From positions 1,516-42,825 of the forward strand of contig JAIPMN010000536.1 of the NCBI GenBank assembly GCA_020650975.1: 41,310 nucleotides of DNA. The letters run 5' to 3'. The stretch comes from Apostichopus californicus (taxonomy: Eukaryota > Echinodermata > Holothuroidea > Aspidochirotida > Stichopodidae). Under the pieces are notes generated by a model. The model made no database searches, was not told the DNA's origin, and saw only the letters and a list, made by a program, of their open reading frames with translations. Made by a program: the position numbers and the translations under genes. Of the stretch, positions 34,238 to 41,310 are shown one piece after another. The first letter of the stretch is position 1, and each line of letters begins with the position of its first letter.

Positions 34238-34418
34238 TACTTAGCAAATAACCATTCGTAAGGTTACGCACAGCAAAATGTCACCAATAATGGAATGTTA
34301 AGAGGGTCTCAAGCTCAGAAACTTTTAAAAAAAGTTTTTGTTGTTCTTAAACACTATAAGTACCACAGCTTGCTCAATGCACAATCTGGTCTTACTTTTT
34401 AAGACTTTGCCACAATTA

Positions 34419-35232
34419 CCAGCAGGCCTGCCAGTAAACACACCTGCATGCACACCACATAACAGCAAGAACACTGTCCAGCGGCCTGATATAACGTACC
34501 AGCAGGCCTGCCAGTATACACACATGAATGCACACTTAACAGTAAGAACACTGTCCGGCGGCCTGTTATCACATACCAGCAGGCCTGCCAGTATACACAC
34601 CTGCATGCACACATAACAGCTAGAACACTGTCCAGTGGCCTGTTATCTCGTACCAGCAGGCCTGTCAGTGAACACACATGAATGCACACACAACAGCAAG
34701 AACACTGTCCAGTGGTCTGTTATGACATACCAACAGGCCTGTCAGTGTACGTACTGTACATGAATGCACACCGCATAACAGCAAGAACGCTGTCCAGCGG
34801 CCTGTTATCACGTACCAGCAGGCCTGTCAGTGAACACAAATGCATGCACACATAACAGCAAGAACACTGTCAGGCAGCCTGTTATCACGTATCAGCAGGC
34901 CTGTCAGTATACCTACATGAATGCACACATAACAGCAAGGTCCAGCGGCCTGTTATGAGGTACAAGCAGGCCTGTTAGTGTACACACACGCATACACACA
35001 TAACAGTAAGAACACTGTCAGGCAGCCTATTATCACGTATCAGCAGGCCTGTCAGTATACCTACATGAATGCACACATAACAGCAAGGTCCAGCGGCCTG
35101 TTATGAGGTACAAGCAGGCCTGTTAGTGTACACACACGCATACACACATAACAGTAAGAACACTGTCAGGCGGCCTGTTATCACGTAACAGCAGGCCTGC
35201 CAGTGTGCACACCTGCATGCACGCATAACAGC
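34419..35232 (+). repeat. 77-bp minisatellite, about 10.6 copies
   Basis: The unit begins CCAGCAGGCCTGCCAGTATA, continues with ACACACCTGCATGCACACATA, then ACAGCAAGAACACTGTCCAG and CGGCCTGTTATCACGTA. Units are 71-85 bp. Two consecutive units (71 + 77 bp, starting near 34889) are repeated again immediately with two differences, giving a 148-bp higher-order repeat. Because 77 is not a multiple of three, overlapping repetitive open frames arise in several frames; none is a gene. Confidence 0.95.
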
Positions 35233-36254
35233 ACGTACATATCAGTGATCTAATTGCAGTGGGACGCTGAAGGGAAGTGGCACACGCTCACACTTAGCTT
35301 CCTGCTCTTTATTGTTGCACAGTACTGAATGAATTATTCATGCAAAAACTAAGGTATTCCTTGTTTTGGGCAGGAAGTTACAAATCCCTAGACAGACAAT
35401 GCAGTGGTAGAAGTACTTGTGGCTAGTGAGTGGCCTTACTATCTATGTACCTGAAATGATGTATTTGCATCTTTCTTAAAGAACTGGATAGACCATGAAA
35501 TCACATCTTAGATAAACTAACTATTAATAAATAACTATTTTAATATTATTACAAAATCAACATCAATCATCTTCTAGAACATGCATCTCTGGTCCAGAAT
35601 CTGACAAAAGAGAAATACAGTTTATAACATCTCTTGAGATGTGAACTCCCTGACATTTGATCTGCTAGGAGGAGAAACAAATACTTTGGCATCCTTGGTC
35701 TATGTGATAAAAGATCTTGTGATAAACAACTTCCCAAACAACAAAGAGAAGTCTTATTCCATGGAGGGAGATGCAGAAATAATTCCTTCAGTACATAAGA
35801 CTGAAGACATGGGCAAGTTTGAACAAATACATATTTGCTTGAATCTGTTTAATGGTGTTCTCTATCAATTACAATTTTTAAATTTCTGTAAGAGAGTTTG
35901 CAAATGCTGAATCTAAACATTTTGAATTTCTTGACATGACCTTGCAATGGCATATTGGTATCAGTGTCAACCCTGTGTTTACATTCACCTTGAAAATATG
36001 AAAAGGAAAACAATGGAAGGTAAAATGGTTCCAAGCCAAGTTGTACTATTAAAAAAACATTTACCAATGACATCTACCCAACAAACCCAACAATAATATC
36101 CCAGAAACCGCAACAATTTACTTGGCTGATTGGGGAAGTTCCTCTTCACAAAGAGCTTAATTCTAACGCTAAATTGATAGTTGGGTTTCTTCAGAACTCC
36201 TTTAACCTCAGCAGGAAATGCTAGAAATTTTCTATCAGAATAGACTGCTTTTAC
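35233..36254. other. mostly non-coding; one unassigned open frame
   Basis: A plus-strand frame (35641..35910, 89 codons; LTFDLLGGETNTLASLVYV near its start) is followed out of frame by a coding-like FEFLDMTLQWHIGIS segment at about 35920. I wondered about a decayed reverse-transcriptase relic but no diagnostic motif is visible. Nothing else seen. Confidence 0.3.
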
Positions 36255-36260
36255 TTTGCC

Positions 36261-36430
36261 AAATGGTAGATTTGGGAAGGAAGAGGTGATGGGAGTTGAC
36301 CCTGTAGAGGAGGAGGGTCAATGGGGAGGGGAGGGGGCACAGTGCTAAAATGATGCCACTTAATAGGCTAGGTAGATGAGACAATAGTGCAATAGTAGAG
36401 TTGAGACATGTAAGAGAGCAGCAAAATAAA
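36261..36430 (+). repeat. dispersed repeat family A copy
   Basis: AAATGGTAGATTTGGGAAGG head, GGGGGCACAGTGCTAAAATG, TAGGCTAGGTAGATGAGACA, and a tail GAGACATGTAAGAGAGCAG...AAATAAAT. Here the donor motif is altered to GACATGTAAG. The copy is followed at once by the 19-bp hairpin at 36435. Confidence 0.75.
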
Positions 36431-36434
36431 TTGA

Positions 36435-36476
36435 GTTGAACCAGGGAGTTGTTATGGAACAACTCCCTGGTTGAAC
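36435..36476. repeat. 19-bp-arm hairpin with 4-nt loop
   Basis: GTTGAACCAGGGAGTTGTT (36435..36453), loop ATGG, then AACAACTCCCTGGTTGAAC (36458..36476). 18 of 19 positions pair. It sits at the end of a family A copy. A related CTCCCTGGTTAAAC occurs at about 21826. Confidence 0.9.
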
Positions 36477-39186
36477 ACACATGTGGAGTGCTGATTTGAA
36501 TTGAGAGTGTCTGATTAAACGTTACATCCATTCAAACCCACTATACAAACTACAGAAAAACAAACTTTACACAGTTGTCACATAATTGAACTTCATTGAC
36601 ATTCTGCACTACACCTAAACCTTGAAATGAGATAGACTTGCACAGGGAGAATTTTCTCAAATCTTTACCTCAGTTCACAAATTGATATATCAACAACATA
36701 TTGCATCTTGGGGGAAACCAGCAGTTGCTTCCAGGTAATGCCAGAAGGTCAATCTCCATGTAATCACCACACAAACCCAAACAGTTTGGAAGTAGCACAC
36801 ATAGTATGAAATTTGCACACACTTCACACTCAATTGACTTCATTATTGGTTACAGGCTTACAGCCAGCACAAGCTGTTGTGTTTATACTGTAGTCAGGAT
36901 AGGTTTTAAGGGCCACTCCGTTATCCCTAGCAAGTTTTGACTAGCGTTACAACACCTGAAGGAGCACTGTCACTCACTTGGTTAATGAAATAACAATGTG
37001 AATGTATATACAAAAATCAGGGCTTTGCTTCTGTCCCATGCAATGCTGGATACCTGTAACTAACAAAATGTATCGATTCCTACAATTAAATATTAGAAAT
37101 TCTGAAACTGGAATACTTAAAGAGGGGTTCAAGATGTTAGCTTCAAGGCTAGATGAAATGGGAGTATATTGTACACTAATGCAAACTACGTAAAGGGCAG
37201 GTCTCTTCGCCAGACTTGGTAATTAGTATGTAGTGTACAGAAATTGTAAATTTTTTTTTTTTTATATCTTACATCAGGCATATATGAAATTGAGGGCTAT
37301 CCCCAATATATGCATTTGAGAGGATTTAATTGTACAGGATTCATTTGGTCTTTGAAAAATAAAGTTCTTCCAAATTCTAATTATTTTGGGGGGTGGGAGA
37401 GGGGGAGACAATTAAGACTAGGTTTTACCAAACTTATAAAGAAATTGACTTATATGTGATTCTGACATCAATGCAAATTACTCCATAATGGAACTGGACA
37501 AATTGCCTTAGCAATGGTTAATTTTTTCTTATAAATTTCGGCGAGAAGAAAAGTAGAAAAAATAACTTTCCACATGTACGGATTTTGGATAAACATTTTT
37601 TTTTACCAGCCACCACTACACTATTAGGATGTCGTCTATCTTAGTTCTTTGAGAAACGGGACTTTGGAAAGGTAGGTCGTCTCCACAAAGCTTACCATGG
37701 ATGATGAAAATAACAGTACTATACCTACTCTTCTTTTTCCCCATCTTTTGCAGTGATACAAGACTACAGTTTGACAAACTCCCTAATGTAAAACCCTACT
37801 GTAATCAGGATAAGGATCTATTCTGAATTTGAATCCCACTTGGCTGCTGACAACCTACTTCGGGGAGAGAAAATCCCCCCCAAGAAATACCTCCCCTGCT
37901 CTGCCTTTAAGAGCTCTGTCAGTAATCACCCACAGCGAAAGATGATAGGCATTGATTTGCATAGCTGTCTGAACATGGCAATAAATATATATACATGGAA
38001 ATCTGGTACGCTACTTTCGCAGTGATGTGAGCGAGCATCCCATAGACCTACGTTAGTGGTTCCATGAAGAGCATGGACTTACCCGTTCTTATCTAATAAT
38101 GTCAGCATACCACATCTAATTATGGTACTCTTGAGTCTTGACCTCCAAATGCTACAAAAGAGGCCCATGTTAACACTCAATTACAGTAATGTCTAATAAG
38201 TCTGCTTTGTAAACCAAATGAAAGAAACCAGAGGTGATGGCTGAAGAAGCTGTTACTTACTAAGAATCTACTTCCATTAAAGCTAAAGATTCAGAAAGCT
38301 TAGTAATTTATAAGAAACGACTGATGCCAACATATATAAGCAATACTCCAACCCACAATTTAGGCATATGTGTAAAGTACATTTACAGGGAGAGGAATCC
38401 TCCCATAGGAAGAGATTACAGCTGTTCCAGGAAGGAGTAGACAAGAAGTACTGTAGCACAGAGAATGAAAATTTTCTCAACAGGAACACTAGGTGTCAAT
38501 GATACAAAAGTTATTCTTAAAAACTTGCTTTTTAATTTGACTTATCATACAGTGTTAGTCTCCCTATTAGCTCTTTTAAGTATCAGACTATTTTTACCAT
38601 CATTTCTTTTTAGGAACCTGGCTCTTCAACAGACCCTGTATATAGTTCCTGGTTCCAAGTGTAAAATTTACCATTCGACTGGTGCACAAAGGAATGAAAT
38701 ATTTAATGATACATGTATGCATTACCACACATTGCAACCAATGTCAAATGTGAGTAATTTGCATTCCCTTCCTTTTACGTTATCTCAACTGTTGATTGTT
38801 AAGAATGTTCATTTGGGCATCTTGTGTTAAACTGTAAGTTGCATGTTGAGAAGCAACAGTGTCATTGATCGTACCGATGATTCTTGAATGACTCTTCAGT
38901 CAAAACAGTTACTTTGCCCAAGTTTATACAACTACTGCAGCTAAACAGTGAATGCTTTACAACGCATTTGTCTTATTTTGTTATCTATATCCTTTCCTTT
39001 TTCACGTACGTAATGCTGTTCCCACGCCATTCATCACTCCAAGTGTTCCCAGGTCATAAAATAATCTCTGACAACAATAAAAATTACATACAATAATTAT
39101 TTTTTACCCCATAAAATGAAAAGCATCGACAATACTACACTTCAGCCTAGCAAAAAATACAAGCATCTGGTATCAATCAATGAATT
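36477..39186. other. non-coding stretch, no gene seen
   Basis: Contains a T-run (37249..37263), a G-rich tract (37387..37408) and AT-rich DNA. Open frames of 60-121 codons (the longest at 38465..38830, plus) lack domain or splice support. Confidence 0.45.
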
Positions 39187-39353
39187 GCATGGACCAATCC
39201 TCATCTCCCACATGCCAATCCCTCTCCTCACTGCAACCACTTCTCTCCTCTCCCCCCACCCCCATCCCCCTCTTTGGTGGGTTAGTGAGGTAGAGGGAAG
39301 GGGTTGCAGTGAGGAGAGGGATGGGCATGTGGAAGATGAGAATTCGTCCGTGC
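39187..39353. repeat. long imperfect hairpin, 52-bp arms
   Basis: The left arm 39187..39238 pairs with the right arm 39302..39353 at about 47 of 52 positions, with a 63-nt loop that itself has a C-rich half and a G-rich half. Transcribed from either strand it would fold into a long stem. It could be a small foldback transposon, a hairpin RNA source or an inverted duplication. Open frames on both strands are mirror-image shadows of the palindrome. Confidence 0.85.
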
Positions 39354-40658
39354 AAGATGATATGCGAAACAAAGAAAGATCTTTCTAAATGTAGAACACT
39401 TTCATTTCTTTAATCTTGAAAGATTACATTTAGATTTCATGCATAAATTTAATGCATAAAAATGTAATGCATAAATGTGAACAAGTCTTAGTAGAGACCT
39501 CCAAATAGGGGTATGCTCGACTCTGCCATGCACACTCTTTTTGACACTTCCTCTTTGACTTGTACCTACATACCAATAAGCAGGACATGATTTCATACTG
39601 ATATATACGTATGCACGATATTAGCAATCTAAAATGTGTGATTTAATATTCTCGGACACATATGAGACATAAGTATGGGTAATTTGAATCCCTAACATCT
39701 ATTTAATGGCCATTTATTCTAATCCTGATCAGTAAGCCCCATGCTGCAATGAATAAATCAGGGGTTCTTCAATAAAATCAAATGGTAATAACTGCGGCAT
39801 TGCTGATAACTGTACAGTTTTCAGTAATAATTATCAAACCACCTTTTGCAGCACTAGACTACACACCAATCTGTCCACCTACTGTATTGAACAAATTCAG
39901 AATTAGTTACCTTATAGTCAGATTTCTTACCACTTTTAATAAATAATCCATGAGTATTTCTACTAAAAGGATTTTTGTATACCCATAATCTGTATAAGTC
40001 ACTACTAAACCCTGTCACAATGCTAATATCTGACCCATTCTAACAATTAGATTTCACAAGTCTAGTCTGTATGGCCCTTCTTTGATGTTGGTGGAATCAA
40101 AGCTATTCAAACACTATGAAATTTGGAGCAAGAAAGTCCAATTGACAATTTGAACTAAAACCTACACATGTGTCCACAACACAGCTTACCTATTGTTATA
40201 GGCTTTCTTGTTGTCATAGTGTTGTCATCTAATAAGACTAAACTATAGCATCTTACTGATGGTAGGATAAAGGCTATTAAAAGGGTGACTTTAGTCCCAA
40301 ACTAATCTTCAGATATAGACAGTTACAAACATCTGCTTTCAGAGTTCAGATTGCAATTCTATACACTTTAAAATAACTGAGGCTAATCAATAAAAGTGAC
40401 TGGACTACTAAGTCCAACATACTGACCATTTGGTCAGTTCCTCACATGTAACAGAAAATGTAAAGGAAAAAATAAAAATACTTCTATGGTTTAGAAATAA
40501 AGCATGTATACAATGCATTACAAATTCGTCTAGAAAATAAATGGTGTTTGAATGTCATCAAAGGCTGTTCTGTTGTTCATATGAAGATAAACAACATGTT
40601 TTGGTTGATGCATTAGAATGAAACATTGGAGTAACATCAGTTTAGCTATAAAGGAGCT
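39354..40658. other. non-coding stretch, no gene seen
   Basis: Contains a short tandem of AATGCATAAA-type units (about 39438..39475). Otherwise nothing recognised. Confidence 0.45.
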
Positions 40659-40845
40659 TTCCGGGCGAATTTCGAAGAAAAAATTTTTCCCAATACGAAA
40701 ATGTGTAAGACACTTTGAGTGGTAAAATAAGAAGGAGGTCACTGGGGGTCAGTGAGGGTGCACAGTGTTAAAAGATTACCAGGGCATACTAGGCACGGTA
40801 GAATGCGGTGCTAAGGTTGTGGGGAGACAGGTAAGCGAAGTAAAT
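40659..40845 (+). repeat. dispersed repeat family A, near-intact copy
   Basis: Runs from TTCCGGGCGAATTTCGAAG to GAAGTAAAT. It is about 97% identical to the 27.2 kb copy over its 3' 104 bp, and the donor motif GACAGGTAAG is intact at 40826..40835. TTTAGCTATA just upstream (40641) and TTTAGCATAT just downstream (40845) could be a decayed target-site duplication. Confidence 0.85.
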
Positions 40846-41310
40846 TTAGCATATTTTAAAGCTGCATATCTTGCAAACTTTTATAACTAGATATAACCAC
40901 GACTAGAAACCAACCCCCACCTCTCCCATCCCCTCCCTTGTTCTTCTTTATCTTGGACTATGAAATAACAAAACTAAAATTCTAGGTCTACAGTGATCAG
41001 ATGGCAGCAATACAGTTTGTACAAAGAGAGTCACAGATGATGCAATATGCTTTCCCCAGGGGTGTAATCTGCCCACCATCATAAATCCACTAAGTTGTTT
41101 TACAGATGACCCAAAGAAACAGTATACATGTCTCATGCCATATATCCATGCATTGCACTCTTAATCATCTTAAACTATACATATTTTCAGTCCTACTCGA
41201 TTAGAGTAGCAGCTCCCTGCTTCTACTATACTGTACTTTGCTCCTTGTGTTTACCTATTATTTTCATTTTGAAATCTAAACAAAAAAATAAGTAATGTTC
41301 CAGGATATAA
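40846..41310. other. non-coding stretch, no gene seen
   Basis: AT-rich end of the window with a C-rich patch near 40914..40942. No gene or RNA recognised. Confidence 0.45.

Noticed and set aside
34325..34689. Overlapping repetitive open frames of 92-96 codons in the minisatellite
   Set aside because: They arise because the 77-bp unit lacks stops in some frames; the same peptide recurs in different frames as the unit shifts.
34419..35232. CRISPR-like array
   Set aside because: Units are 77 bp with variation spread along the whole unit. There is no constant repeat alternating with unique spacers, and the genome is eukaryotic. It is a minisatellite.
39142..39388. Opposite-strand open frames of 60-90 codons
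   Set aside because: They are reflections of the 52-bp inverted repeat and of C/T-rich low complexity.

Overview
This is a eukaryotic, AT-rich, intron- and repeat-dominated window, most likely from a marine invertebrate deuterostome; an echinoderm is my best guess. The guess rests on one long coding exon with GT-AG splice borders in 41 kb of otherwise non-coding DNA, many microsatellites, and dispersed repeats built on TGACCT half-sites and on a TTCAAACTTGGTG-type tandem repeat that I associate with marine invertebrate genomes. There are no operons, no bacterial genes and no CRISPR array.

The only well-supported coding feature is a 1,665-bp internal exon on the minus strand (23039..24703). 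It encodes 554 complete codons of a disordered, Ser/Pro/Gln/Asn-rich protein with acidic and hydrophobic patches, as seen in transcriptional activators or coactivators. Two near-identical VQRSxSL motifs near its start fit the AMPK/SIK-type consensus and the 14-3-3 binding consensus. I could not assign the family. A small minus-strand open frame (13670..13857) has a 3' splice site in the matching phase, an LRDLL (LxxLL) motif and a stop codon, so it is a candidate terminal exon of the same gene. The 5' exons must lie upstream (coordinates above 24703), but I could not recognise any.

The rest is a repeat landscape. (1) A dispersed family with eight copies (about 1.25, 13.1, 16.7, 19.0, 19.15, 27.2, 36.3 and 40.7 kb) ends in a strikingly preserved GACAGGTAAG, a consensus 5' splice site; the 27.2 and 40.7 kb copies are nearly identical. 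(2) At 19378..19561 (minus) is a U2 snRNA-headed element: 41 of 45 bases match the U2 5' end, followed by unrelated hairpins, a T5 run and flanking AGCTATGCTA direct repeats. It looks like a retroposed, U2-derived SINE. (3) TGACCT-rich repeats at 5.0, 14.3, 20.7, 22.4 and 28.8 kb carry DR1-type nuclear-receptor half-site pairs, two of them perfect. (4) A 77-bp minisatellite of about 10.6 copies spans 34.4-35.2 kb and contains a 148-bp higher-order duplication. (5) There are three notable inverted repeats: a 52-bp-arm hairpin at 39.2 kb, a 19-bp-arm/4-nt-loop hairpin at 36.4 kb and a 28-bp inverted pair at 27.4/27.65 kb. G-rich tracts able to form quadruplexes, microsatellites and smaller tandem repeats fill much of the remainder.

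No gene network can be read from one exon. The clearest unexplained signals are the U2-headed retroposon and the repeat family that keeps an intact splice donor.
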